Of a stretch of 7,952 nt of DNA, positions 1-6,532 are shown in pieces. Under the pieces are notes generated by a model that saw only the letters and a program-made list of their open reading frames with translations, searched no databases and was not told the DNA's origin. The stretch is from Candidatus Acetothermia bacterium JdFR-50 (GTDB lineage: Bacteria; Bipolaricaulota; Bipolaricaulia; Bipolaricaulales; Bipolaricaulaceae). Both the position numbers and the translations under genes were made by a program. The stretch is from the NCBI GenBank assembly GCA_002010365.1, contig MTNL01000003.1:1-7952 (forward strand), in the 5' to 3' direction. How positions within the stretch are numbered: the first letter of the stretch is position 1; every line of letters starts with the position of its first letter.

Positions 1-895
1 CCCTCTCAGGTGGAATCCCGATGATGCCCAAAATAGCCATCCTCCCCCCTTCGGCGATCCCCACTCCCGCCGGCGTGATCCAAAAGAAAGTGGAGACCAC
101 CACGTTCAGGCTGAAGTATAGGGAAAGCTGGGGGAAGGCGAGCCAGGTCTTCTGGCCTAAACCGAAGAAGATCTGGGGACGCATGTAGTTGCAGAAGACG
201 GCTAGGGACTGAAAGAGAAAGGCCAGGAGGGCGTGAAACGGCCGGCGGCTCAACACCCGATGGGCGGTCTCCTCTACCTCCCTGATCTTCTCGGCCGCCC
301 GCTGGAAGAACTTGACATTTGGGAAAAGGGAAAAGAGTGCCGAAAAGCTCTTGCTCAGGAGGCGATAGTTCCTCACGAACGACCACAACGCGAAGAGCAC
401 GAAAAGGAAAAGGCCTCCCAGGCTAATGAGGAGCACCTTCTTGGCGAAGAGAGAGATGTTGGGGGAGCCGACCACGAAAAAGCCACCCATGGACGCGAAA
501 AGCACTGTGCTCATGGCAGCCAGGATCCGCTCCACCACCACCGTGGCGGTGATCTCGGTGAAGGGGATGCCCTTCTCCCCCACCAACATGACCCGCACCG
601 GCTCCCCGCCGAGGTAGGCCGAGGGGGTCAGATAGCTCACCGCGAAGCCGGATGCCAACGCCCCCAGGAGGCGCCGCCACCCGGGCCTTATGCCCAAGGA
701 GGAGAGGAGCACCTTCCAGCTCAGCGCCCAGAAGACCAGGGCGGCGATGACGCTCCCTAGGACGCCCGCGGCTCCTTCCCAACCCAACTTTTGTATTTCT
801 TCCAAAACTTCCCGTGGGCCAGCTAGATAGAGGATGAAAGCGAAGAGCCCGAACCCGATCATGCCAAACAGGGAACTCAAAAACTTTCGTCGCAT
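1..895 (-). CDS. LPG-synthase TM / UPF0104-type membrane protein (3' end beyond window)
   Basis: The reading frame opens at ATG 895 and runs off the left edge after 298 codons with no stop, so the C-terminus is missing. The protein is strongly hydrophobic, with likely membrane segments near residues 5-25, 42-66, 76-95, 118-142, 153-175, 220-237 and 258-275. Two stretches typical of the lysylphosphatidylglycerol-synthase transmembrane/UPF0104 (AglD-like) family are visible: TPSAYLGGEPVR at about 90-101 and TPAGVGIAEG at about 274-283. Family members flip or synthesise lipids, or act with glycosyltransferases in moving lipid-linked glycans; no soluble aminoacyl-transferase domain is visible in the part present. 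The gene lies 52 bases after the phosphodiesterase gene and is probably the end of the same operon, though a weak promoter abuts its start. AGGGG sits only 2 bases before the ATG, too close for a standard ribosome site. Family call is firm; substrate is unknown. Confidence 0.85.
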   Translation of the reverse strand, partial: MRRKFLSSLFGMIGFGLFAFILYLAGPREVLEEIQKLGWEGAAGVLGSVIAALVFWALSWKVLLSSLGIRPGWRRLLGALASGFAVSYLTPSAYLGGEPVRVMLVGEKGIPFTEITATVVVERILAAMSTVLFASMGGFFVVGSPNISLFAKKVLLISLGGLFLFVLFALWSFVRNYRLLSKSFSALFSLFPNVKFFQRAAEKIREVEETAHRVLSRRPFHALLAFLFQSLAVFCNYMRPQIFFGLGQKTWLAFPQLSLYFSLNVVVSTFFWITPAGVGIAEGGRMAILGIIGIPPER

Positions 896-903
896 TTCCC
901 CTA

Positions 904-933
904 AAGATACAGGGCGTAGCGGGCAGATGCCAC
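904..933 (-). promoter_or_regulatory. weak candidate promoter abutting the flippase-like gene
   Basis: On the minus strand, TATCTT (909-904) is preceded after 18 bases by GTGGCA (933-928); each matches the sigma70 consensus at four of six positions. The predicted start would fall about 2 bases before ATG 895, giving a leaderless message. It resembles the better examples in this window but could be chance, since the gene may simply be read from the operon upstream. Confidence 0.3.
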
Positions 934-947
934 TGGCTGGGAAAGGA

Positions 948-2342
948 TCAAGCGGGTTTGTCCATGTGATCGGGAGGGGTCTTCCCGAAATAAGCCAGGA
1001 TCGCGGGAGCTATCGCCCAAATGGGTGTTTCCTCCTCAAAAGCGAGGGCGCCGTGTGAGGCCACGAACCCCTCCATGCGGTGGTGTCCTGGAACGCTTGG
1101 GAGGGAAAAGGGGTGGTGGTAAAGGAACAGGGTCGAGCTCACCGGGAGTACCTCCATTTTCCGCGTCAGGAATAGGAGATGAGGCATACGCTGTACTTTG
1201 GGCCCCCAGTAAAGCTCTTCCCGGGTGAAGATCTCCTCCACGAGGGGGAGCCCCTCGGGGGTGCGCAGCTCGCGCAGCCTTCGCATCACAATATCTGGGT
1301 CCACCCTCGCTCGGCCGTTGAAGGCCAGGGCTCCCATACCCCCGGGCGCGTACACAGAGGTCTCCTTCCACTCTACGTCCCGAAGGGAGAGGAAAAGGAG
1401 CGTGCCCAGATCGGGATGGCGCCACATCGACTCCATGCCGGGGCGTGGGAATACGGTCCCCAGGAGGGAGGCTATCCGCTCCCCGAGACCCTGAAAGCTC
1501 CGGGGAGAAAAACCGGCCTCGAAAAGGCGTTTCCTCAGGCGTACAGCGGGCTTCGTCCGCAGGACCAGGAATCCTTCGCGCAGAAGCCAGGTGTTGAGGT
1601 GAAAATCCCACCGCACCGGACCCATCCCGTGATCTGACAGGAGGAGCACGTTTCTGGGGGAAAGTTCTTCCAAAAGCGTCCCCAGGCCCTCATCCGCGGC
1701 GGCGAAGACCTCTTCTACCTCTGGACGGCCCCAGAGGAAGTGCTGGACCGTGTCGGTCTCCTGGTAGTGGATCCCGAGCATCAGGGGCTTGTAGCGCCTC
1801 GCCAACGCCAAGGACGCGGCGGTCTTGGCCTTCACCCTCCCCTTGAGCTCTTCCACCCACCCCCGTCCGGGGAACCAGGAGGGCGGGTTGAAGGCATAGC
1901 CCGCGTCCCGAGCCATCGCCAGGGCCTCCCTGGGGACGGAGGTGGCGTCCGCGGGGGCAAGGAAGCCGGGAAGCCAAAAGCCTCGGGCAAGAGCGAGCGC
2001 GGGATAACCCAATGGAAAGCCCACGGCCCCCACCGGGATCTCTTCGGCCAGGATCTCCCAAAAAGTGGGGTAGGGGAAGTCCCGGGAGCTCACGAGGCGG
2101 GAGGGCTCCCCGGGACGCCGGTACAGGAAATCCAGGATCCCGTGTTTTCCTGGGTTTACCCCCAAATGGAAGCTAGCCCAAGCGGTGGCGGTTATGGGGG
2201 GGATGGTGCTGTGTATCCGGCGGATGCCGGAAGGCCCGAGGATATCCCGCAGGACCGGGAGGGTCCCTTGCCGCACCAGTCGGGACACGAGCTCGGGAGG
2301 AGCCCCGTCCCAAGCCACTATCAAAAGTTCAAGCTTTCCCAT
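948..2342 (-). CDS. alkaline phosphatase-superfamily phosphodiesterase / nucleotide pyrophosphatase-like protein
   Basis: A 464-residue protein of the type I phosphodiesterase/nucleotide pyrophosphatase family (alkaline phosphatase fold). The metal-site pattern is complete by eye: D12 in AWDGAPP, candidate nucleophile T51 in PPITATAW, the NPGKHGILDF stretch at 63-72 common in this subfamily, D197 and H201 in ETDTVQH, D237-H238 in LLSDHGMGP, and a late His at 420/421 in PGHHRMEG. It should be a two-metal hydrolase of a phosphomonoester or phosphodiester; the substrate cannot be read from sequence. No signal peptide is evident, so the cytoplasm or inner membrane face is likely. The start is ATG 2342, with AAGGGG five bases upstream (2353-2348). 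It overlaps the end of the GT2 gene by 14 bases, which indicates translational coupling. Its place among two glycosyltransferases and a membrane protein suggests hydrolysis of a nucleotide-sugar, lipid-phosphate or glycan-phosphate; that is inference. Confidence 0.9.
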   Translation of the reverse strand: MGKLELLIVAWDGAPPELVSRLVRQGTLPVLRDILGPSGIRRIHSTIPPITATAWASFHLGVNPGKHGILDFLYRRPGEPSRLVSSRDFPYPTFWEILAEEIPVGAVGFPLGYPALALARGFWLPGFLAPADATSVPREALAMARDAGYAFNPPSWFPGRGWVEELKGRVKAKTAASLALARRYKPLMLGIHYQETDTVQHFLWGRPEVEEVFAAADEGLGTLLEELSPRNVLLLSDHGMGPVRWDFHLNTWLLREGFLVLRTKPAVRLRKRLFEAGFSPRSFQGLGERIASLLGTVFPRPGMESMWRHPDLGTLLFLSLRDVEWKETSVYAPGGMGALAFNGRARVDPDIVMRRLRELRTPEGLPLVEEIFTREELYWGPKVQRMPHLLFLTRKMEVLPVSSTLFLYHHPFSLPSVPGHHRMEGFVASHGALAFEEETPIWAIAPAILAYFGKTPPDHMDKPA

Positions 2343-3048
2343 GTTTGCCCCTTGGGACGAGACGGCCGGTGTAATGCCAGCAAAGCAGCTGGAAATAGCG
2401 ATGTGTATAGAGCACGAGCTCCCGGGGGAAGTGGAGGAGACTTAAGCGCCTGTCCGAGGTGGTCACACAGAGCTCGGGGAGAAAGACGACCTTGCCCAAA
2501 CGGACCAATTTAAGGCCGATAAGGAAGTCATCCGCTTCGGGATAGCTCGACGGAAAGTCGCCGCCGGGTTCCTGGAAGCCCCCGACCCGCAGGAACGCTT
2601 CCCTCCTGACGGCGAAATTCGGTCCCAGGAAGATGGGAAGCCTCAGGAGATGATGGAGGCGTTGCCAAAGCCGAAAGGATTTCGCTCCTAGATCCTTGAC
2701 ACCCCGGTGGGCGGTGGTGCCGTAGACCCCCACCACCCGGGGGTCGCTAAAGGGGCCCAGGAGACTCTCCAACCAGTGGGGCGGAGGCAGGGAATCGGCA
2801 TCGGTGGAGGCGATGAGAGGCGTCTTCGCTTCCCTGAATCCGCGTTCCCGCGCCCGGGCGATGCCACGTTCCTTCAGTACCACTACTTGGGCACCGAAAC
2901 CCCGCGCCACATCCACCGTACTGTCGGAGGACCCCCCGTCCACTACGATCACTTCGAAGTCTGTCAGCGTCTGACGGGAGAGGGCGTCCAGGCAATTCCT
3001 CAGGTTCTCTTCCTCGTTTAGGGCCGGGATCACCACTGTGACCTTCAC
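2329..3048 (-). CDS. family 2 glycosyltransferase (GT-A fold)
   Basis: A 239-residue GT2 enzyme. The N-terminus VVIPALNEEENL (5-16) is the classic nucleotide-sugar-binding strand; VVDGGSSDST (35-44) carries D37, and STDADSLP (81-88) holds the DxD metal motif D83-A-D85. LGPNFAVRREAF in the middle and EADDFLIG further on match the acceptor and ED-like region. There are no long membrane segments, so it probably acts at the cytoplasmic membrane face, passing sugar from an NDP-sugar to a lipid or glycan acceptor. The start codon is GTG 3048, supported by AGGGGAG at 3059-3053. It overlaps the stop of the GT4 gene by four bases (GTGA), and its own end overlaps the phosphodiesterase gene by 14 bases, so the three genes are read as one message. 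Donor and acceptor sugars are not identifiable. Confidence 0.92.
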   Translation of the reverse strand: MKVTVVIPALNEEENLRNCLDALSRQTLTDFEVIVVDGGSSDSTVDVARGFGAQVVVLKERGIARARERGFREAKTPLIASTDADSLPPPHWLESLLGPFSDPRVVGVYGTTAHRGVKDLGAKSFRLWQRLHHLLRLPIFLGPNFAVRREAFLRVGGFQEPGGDFPSSYPEADDFLIGLKLVRLGKVVFLPELCVTTSDRRLSLLHFPRELVLYTHRYFQLLCWHYTGRLVPRGKHGKA

Positions 3049-4046
3049 CTTTCTCCCCTCAAGATCCGTTCATAAAGGGAGGTAAGCCGTTTTCCCACCG
3101 CGGAAAGATCGTGTTCCCGGGCGAACTGCAGCGCCCCTTCCGCCAACCGCTCCCGCAGGGCCCTATCCCCGGCCACGGCCCGGATCGCTTCCGCGAATTC
3201 CTCCACCGAGTTCCCCTTCAGACAATGTATCCCGTGCTTCAAGGAAGAAAAAGCCGGGATGTCACGTACCACCAAGGGCTTCCCCAGCGCCGCGGCCTCG
3301 AGGAGGACCAAGGACTGGGTTTCTCCGAAGGTCGGGAAGAAGAAGAGGTCGCAGGCATCATAGGCGCCCGCGGGATCGGCCACGAACCCGGGGAAACGCA
3401 CGTTGTCGGGGGCCTTCCTTATCCGCCATTCCATCCGTGGATATAAAGCCAGCGGGCCCCATTTTTGCCCAAACCATATGAACTGTAATTCCGGTAGGAG
3501 TTCAGCCACCGAGATGAAATCCAAGACGCCTTTTCGGGGGAGGACGTTCCCTGCGCAATATACGGTGAACCCCCTAAGGCCGAGCTTTTCGCGCCAGGCC
3601 GCGCGGCGCTCAGCGTCCGAGCGGAAACGTAAGAGGTCCGCCCCGTTGCTCACCACATACACCGGGCCCAATCCCCTCCCCCTGAGTGTCCGCGCTGCGA
3701 ATTCCGAGGGGGTGAAAATCGCGTCGGCCCGAGAGTAGATGCGGTCGAGGAAGGTTTCGTAAACGGGGGCGAGGAAGCGGGTTCCGGTGAATCCCCCGGC
3801 GAAGTCATAACGGCCAATGGAATGGGCGTGGATCACCGTCTTTATCCCTCTTCGGCGTGCCCTCCGCAGCCACCGCAGGGAACGCGGGCCGAACCAGTGG
3901 AGGTGGAGGATATCGTAACTGGCGCGGGGATCGGTAGTGAACGTGACACCTACCAACGCCAAAGCCCGCAAATGGTTTCGGAAGGCAACGTATAAACCTG
4001 AACGGGAGAGGAACCTTTCTGCCTCCAGGTATATGCAGATCCGCAT
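3045..4046 (-). CDS. GT4-like glycosyltransferase (GT-B fold)
   Basis: From ATG 4046 the product is 333 residues, slightly short for a GT4 family enzyme. N-terminal half: HAHSIGRYDF (73-82) resembles the acceptor-side loop, and FTPSEFAARTL and VVSNGAD (131-137) are typical linker motifs. C-terminal half: CAGNVLPRKGV (164-174), where R171/K172 should contact the donor phosphates, then PTFGETQSLVLLEAAALGKP with the E242-x7-E250 signature of retaining GT4 enzymes. The N-terminal glycine-rich loop is not the usual GG form (RSGLYVAF, 15-22). A longer reading from TTG 4082 exists, but that TTG lies in the -35 box of a good promoter whose start point coincides with ATG 4046, and there is no ribosome site for either start. 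First gene of the four-gene envelope-glycan run; a retaining sugar transferase to a membrane lipid or polysaccharide is likely. Confidence 0.9.
   Translation of the reverse strand: MRICIYLEAERFLSRSGLYVAFRNHLRALALVGVTFTTDPRASYDILHLHWFGPRSLRWLRRARRRGIKTVIHAHSIGRYDFAGGFTGTRFLAPVYETFLDRIYSRADAIFTPSEFAARTLRGRGLGPVYVVSNGADLLRFRSDAERRAAWREKLGLRGFTVYCAGNVLPRKGVLDFISVAELLPELQFIWFGQKWGPLALYPRMEWRIRKAPDNVRFPGFVADPAGAYDACDLFFFPTFGETQSLVLLEAAALGKPLVVRDIPAFSSLKHGIHCLKGNSVEEFAEAIRAVAGDRALRERLAEGALQFAREHDLSAVGKRLTSLYERILRGER
3053..3059 (-). promoter_or_regulatory. Shine-Dalgarno site deciding the GTG start of the GT2 gene
   Basis: AGGGGAG on the minus strand lies four bases before GTG 3048. It falls within the last codons of the GT4 gene and supports the non-ATG start with the GTGA stop/start overlap. 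Confidence 0.7.
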
Positions 4047-4053
4047 CACAACA

Positions 4054-4082
4054 AGGATACAAGTCCCTTTGGGGGATGCCAA
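4054..4082 (-). promoter_or_regulatory. sigma70-like promoter for the glycosyltransferase gene run
   Basis: On the minus strand TTGGCA (4082-4077, five of six matches to TTGACA) and TATCCT (4059-4054, four of six matches to TATAAT) are separated by exactly 17 bases. Seven bases separate the -10 box from ATG 4046, so the transcript would begin at about 4047, on or next to the start codon. The promoter occupies most of the 43-base gap after the TPR gene and would let the envelope genes be read apart from the tRNA-udg-TPR unit. Confidence 0.55.
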
Positions 4083-4089
4083 CGTGTTG

Positions 4090-4620
4090 TCAGCGGAGGA
4101 AGACGGAGAGAAGGTAGACGATGGCGAAGACCGCCACGATGAGGAGCAGCGCAGCCAGGCCCGTGTAAAGGCCCATACGCAATACGGCTTTCCTCTGCTC
4201 GGGGGAGAGCTCCACCTTCCGGGGGTGCAGTAGCTCCAGGCGCCGAGCCTTCTTGAGCATCTTCACCGAGAGTCCGATCTTCCCTCGCTTGCGGTAGACC
4301 ACCCCTAAGTTGTGGTGGGCCAGAGCGTGGCGGGGGTCCTCCTCTATCGCCCGCTTATAGGCGTACTCGGCCCGGGAGAGATCACCGGCATCGTAGTAGA
4401 TATTTCCCAGGCGGAAGTAGATCTGGGCTTTCTTGGTTTTGTATTTGAGGGCCTCCACCAGGAGGTCTATCCCCTCCTGATAGCGCTTTTCCCGCCGTAG
4501 TTCCTCCGCCCGACGCAGGACCTCCTCGCAGATCCTCTCCCGTTCGGGGCCGGTCAGCTCTTCCGGTTCCGGGAGCGGAGGAGAGAGAGGCGTTCCTTCA
4601 CCGCTTTTATATCCAGCCAT
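4090..4620 (-). CDS. TPR protein with C-terminal membrane anchor
   Basis: A 176-residue protein. After a Pro/Glu-rich N-terminus (1-28) come about three tetratricopeptide-like units: 31-64 (degenerate), 65-98 (YFRLGNIYYDAGDLSRAEYAYKRAIEEDP, canonical) and 99-132 (HHNLGVVYRKRGKIGLSVKMLKKA). A basic linker leads to one hydrophobic helix at about 150-174 that ends almost at the C-terminus. This is a tail-anchored layout with the TPR part probably in the cytoplasm, acting as a membrane-tethered scaffold; the partner is unknown. The start ATG 4620 lies inside the glycosylase gene, giving a 67-base overlap. No ATG, GTG or TTG in this frame lies between 4620 and the glycosylase stop, so the overlap seems real. 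No convincing ribosome site is seen, so translation probably depends on ribosomes reading the gene before it. Confidence 0.85.
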   Translation of the reverse strand: MAGYKSGEGTPLSPPLPEPEELTGPERERICEEVLRRAEELRREKRYQEGIDLLVEALKYKTKKAQIYFRLGNIYYDAGDLSRAEYAYKRAIEEDPRHALAHHNLGVVYRKRGKIGLSVKMLKKARRLELLHPRKVELSPEQRKAVLRMGLYTGLAALLLIVAVFAIVYLLSVFLR

Positions 4621-5159
4621 GTCAGGTATTTCGGACTCCCCTTCTTTTTGCTCGGGTTCCGCAAAAGATAACTAGGGTGGAACATGGGGAAGACCTCGAT
4701 CTTCCCCTTCCAGGTGAAGAATCTGCCCCGCAATTGGGTGATCCCCTCGGCCGTTCCCAGGAGCTTCTGGGTGGGGGTATTTCCCAATGTCACGATGAGA
4801 AGGGGGTTAACCAGGGCTATTTGTGCTGCAAGCCAATCCCAGCAGGCATCCATCTCCCCTTTGGTGGGCACCCGGTTTCCCGGGGGGCGGCACTTGACCA
4901 CGTTGGTAATGTAGACCTCCTCCCGGCTTATCCCCACCGCCGCGAGGATTTGAGTGAGGAGCTGGCCAGCCTTTCCCACGAAGGGGCGCCCGGTCTGGTC
5001 CTCCGTCTCCCCGGGGGCCTCGCCGATGAACATGAGGTCCGCGTGCGGATTTCCTTCGCCGAACACGAGATGAGTGCGGCTGCGGTGCAAGGGACAACGT
5101 TGACATGTTTGCGCATGGGCTATCAGGAGCTCGAGGGAGAGTTCCAAAGTGGTCTTCAA
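4554..5159 (-). CDS. udg: type-4 (Fe-S) uracil-DNA glycosylase
   Basis: A 201-residue uracil-DNA glycosylase of family 4 (UDGa), which removes uracil from DNA to start base excision repair of deaminated cytosine. The four [4Fe-4S] cysteines are present at C19 and C22 (CQRC), C90 ([10 protein letters not shown]) and C106. Motif 1 is [17 protein letters not shown] (46-62) and the late active-site loop is HPSYLLR (161-167). Length and order fit the family. The start is TTG 5159, chosen because GGGAGGT lies four bases upstream (5170-5164) and the protein begins where homologues do. It begins only 19 bases after the 3' end of a tRNA-Gly gene, so it is probably transcribed with the tRNA; its 3' end overlaps the TPR gene by 67 bases. 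Family 4 enzymes are common in thermophiles, where cytosine deamination is fast, but occur more widely. Confidence 0.96.
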   Translation of the reverse strand: MKTTLELSLELLIAHAQTCQRCPLHRSRTHLVFGEGNPHADLMFIGEAPGETEDQTGRPFVGKAGQLLTQILAAVGISREEVYITNVVKCRPPGNRVPTKGEMDACWDWLAAQIALVNPLLIVTLGNTPTQKLLGTAEGITQLRGRFFTWKGKIEVFPMFHPSYLLRNPSKKKGSPKYLTWLDIKAVKERLSLLRSRNRKS

Positions 5160-5163
5160 GCGG

Positions 5164-5170
5164 ACCTCCC
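5164..5170 (-). promoter_or_regulatory. strong Shine-Dalgarno site between tRNA-Gly and the TTG start of udg
   Basis: GGGAGGT on the minus strand is four bases from TTG 5159 and eight bases from the tRNA discriminator base. It fixes the unusual TTG start and shows that the short tRNA-udg spacer is a real translation start region. Confidence 0.8.
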
Positions 5171-5178
5171 AAAATTAA

Positions 5179-5251
5179 AGCGGGCAACGGGAATCGAACC
5201 CGCGACCTTCGGCTTGGGACGCCGACGCTCTACCAACTGAGCTATGCCCGC
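5179..5251 (-). tRNA. tRNA-Gly, anticodon CCC
   Basis: A 73-base cloverleaf reads cleanly on the minus strand. The acceptor GCGGGCA pairs perfectly with TGCCCGC; the D stem is GCTC/GAGC around an AGTTGGTA loop; the anticodon stem is TCGGC/GCCGA with loop GTCCCAA (anticodon CCC, reading GGG glycine codons); a five-base variable region follows; the T stem is GCGGG/CCCGT around TTCGAAT, with one G-T wobble. The discriminator base is T, as usual for bacterial tRNA-Gly. The 3' CCA is not encoded, so it must be added after transcription. Position 32 is G, where a pyrimidine is the rule. The gene has its own TATAAT box and leads straight into udg. Confidence 0.97.
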
Positions 5252-5261
5252 TTGCAACCCT

Positions 5262-5267
5262 ATTATA
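5262..5267 (-). promoter_or_regulatory. -10 box of the tRNA-Gly/udg transcript
   Basis: A perfect TATAAT on the minus strand puts the transcript start near 5255, about four bases before the mature tRNA 5' end. The -35 region would overlap the pgk stop codon; the best hexamer at 17 bases is TGGCCT (5290-5285), only three of six matches. Promoter strength probably rests on the -10 box. Confidence 0.6.
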
Positions 5268-5282
5268 CCTCTCAAGGTGACC

Positions 5283-6467
5283 TCAGGCCATGAGCGGCTC
5301 CAGGGCTGGCATGGGCTTTCCCTGGAGGAATGCCAGGGTCGCCCCTCCCCCAGTGGAAAGATGGTCGAACCTGTCCTCCAGGCCGAGGGCGATCACCGCC
5401 TCCCCGGTCTCGCCGCCTCCCACCACGGTAAATCCTGGGGCCTCGGCCAACGTCTTGGCGATGGCCTCCGTGCCCCGGGCGAAGGGCTTGTACTCGAAAG
5501 CCCCCATTGGTCCAGCCCAGACCACGGTGGCCGCTTCCCGCAACTTCTCGGAGAAGACGCGCACCGTTTGTGGACCGATGTCCAAGCCCATTACGTCCGC
5601 GGGAATCCTGTCCACCGGGACGATGGAGGTCTCGGCATCCTCCGAAAGCTCCCGCGCCACCACCACGTCCTTGGGAAGAAGGATGAGGACGTTGTTCCGA
5701 TACGCCTGCTCCGCGATCTCTTTCACCCTTGGGAGGAGTTCCTCCTCGAGAACGGAGCGGCCGATCTCGTTCCCTTTGGCCTTGAGGAAGGTGAAGGCAG
5801 CGCCCCCGCCGATTAAGATCCCATCTACCTTAGGCAAGAGTTCCTCCAGAACTCCCAGTTTGTCTTTTGCTTTCTTTCCACCGATGAGGAGGTAATAGGG
5901 GCGTTCGGGGTTATCCCGGACTTTGGAAAGCACCCGGATCTCCTCTTGCAAGAGCAAGCCGGCGTACGCGGGGAGGTGCTGGGTGACCCCCACCGTGGAG
6001 GCGTGGGCGCGGTGACATACCGCGAAGGCGTCGTTCACGTAGAGGTCGAAGGGCTCCGCCAACGCCGCGGCGAAGTCGGGATCGTTTTCCTCCTCTCCGG
6101 AATGGAACCGCACGTTCTCCAGGAGGATCACGTCCCCGGACTTAAGCTCCCCCACTGCTATCTTCACCTCGTCCCCAATGCAATCGCCGATAAGCGGAAC
6201 GTCCCCGCCGAGGAGTTGTGAGAGCCGCCCGGCCACGGGGCGCAGTGAGAGCTCGGGAACCACTTTTCCCTTGGGGCGACCGAGGTGTGAGACGATGGCC
6301 ACGCGGGCTCCCCTTTCCAGGAGCCAACGGATGGTGGGAATGGTTTTGCGGATACGGAAATCCTCCGCCACCTCCCCACCCTTCAGGGGGACGTTGAAGT
6401 CGGCCCTCAAGAGCACCGTCTTTCCTGCTACCTCCGCTTCTCGCAGGTCCTTCAATGTCATCGCCAT
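5283..6467 (-). CDS. pgk: phosphoglycerate kinase
   Basis: A 394-residue phosphoglycerate kinase, normal bacterial length, which transfers phosphate between 1,3-bisphosphoglycerate and ADP to give 3-phosphoglycerate and ATP in the cytoplasm. N-domain substrate motifs are present: RADFNVP (21-27), SHLGRPKG (60-67), LLENVRFH (115-122) and NDAFAVCHRAHAST (145-158). C-domain nucleotide motifs follow: IGGKKAKDKL, GGGAAFTFLKA, GPMGAFEY, GGGETGEA (350-357) and DHLSTGGGATLAFLQGK (368-384). Two spots depart from the usual: AFAVCHR in place of AFGTAHR, and E353 where the Mg-ATP loop normally reads GGGD. The frame stays open far upstream, to 7049, but homology begins at MAMTLKD. ATG 6467 is used here; GTG 6470 and ATG 6461 are alternatives. 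No ribosome site precedes it, and the predicted transcript start is only about four bases upstream, so it is probably leaderless. Confidence 0.97.
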   Translation of the reverse strand: MAMTLKDLREAEVAGKTVLLRADFNVPLKGGEVAEDFRIRKTIPTIRWLLERGARVAIVSHLGRPKGKVVPELSLRPVAGRLSQLLGGDVPLIGDCIGDEVKIAVGELKSGDVILLENVRFHSGEEENDPDFAAALAEPFDLYVNDAFAVCHRAHASTVGVTQHLPAYAGLLLQEEIRVLSKVRDNPERPYYLLIGGKKAKDKLGVLEELLPKVDGILIGGGAAFTFLKAKGNEIGRSVLEEELLPRVKEIAEQAYRNNVLILLPKDVVVARELSEDAETSIVPVDRIPADVMGLDIGPQTVRVFSEKLREAATVVWAGPMGAFEYKPFARGTEAIAKTLAEAPGFTVVGGGETGEAVIALGLEDRFDHLSTGGGATLAFLQGKPMPALEPLMA

Positions 6468-6477
6468 CACCGGGAGG

Positions 6478-6505
6478 ATTCTAGCCCCAAGCGGTGGGGA
6501 CGCAA
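6478..6505 (-). promoter_or_regulatory. pgk promoter
   Basis: On the minus strand TTGCGT (6505-6500) and TAGAAT (6483-6478) are spaced by 16 bases. The predicted transcript start is about 6471, up to four bases before the possible GTG/ATG starts of pgk. A dyad fills the spacer (see 6485-6499). It runs back to back with the promoter of the LolA-like gene. Confidence 0.55.
6485..6499. promoter_or_regulatory. candidate operator dyad inside the pgk promoter
   Basis: CCCCA (6485-6489) and TGGGG (6495-6499) form a perfect 5-base inverted repeat around AGCGG. The dyad lies exactly between the -35 and -10 boxes of the pgk promoter and touches the predicted -35 of the divergent gene. A dimeric regulator bound here would block pgk and perhaps its neighbour; this is inference, and the arms are short. 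Confidence 0.35.
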
Positions 6506-6517
6506 CGGAGGGGAATT

Positions 6518-6523
6518 TAAAAT
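6518..6523 (+). promoter_or_regulatory. -10 box of the LolA-like gene
   Basis: TAAAAT (five of six matches) puts the transcript start near 6530, about three bases before ATG 6533. The -35 at 17 bases is TGGGGA (6495-6500), a weak match that overlaps the pgk dyad and -35 box. No ribosome site is present between it and the start. Confidence 0.45.
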
Positions 6524-6532
6524 GGTCCCGAC

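Noticed and set aside
1740..2513. Long plus-strand reading frame of 257 codons
   Set aside because: It is antisense to the phosphodiesterase and GT2 genes, has Gly/Pro/Arg-rich low-complexity translation and no recognisable motif.
4047..4082. TTG start giving the GT4 enzyme 12 extra residues
   Set aside because: The TTG forms part of a five-of-six -35 box, there is no ribosome site before it, and family homology begins at MRICIYLE.
5275..5283. AGGT-G-ACCT palindrome just after pgk as a terminator
   Set aside because: The stem is only four base pairs with a one-base loop and no following T run; more likely chance within the tRNA promoter region.
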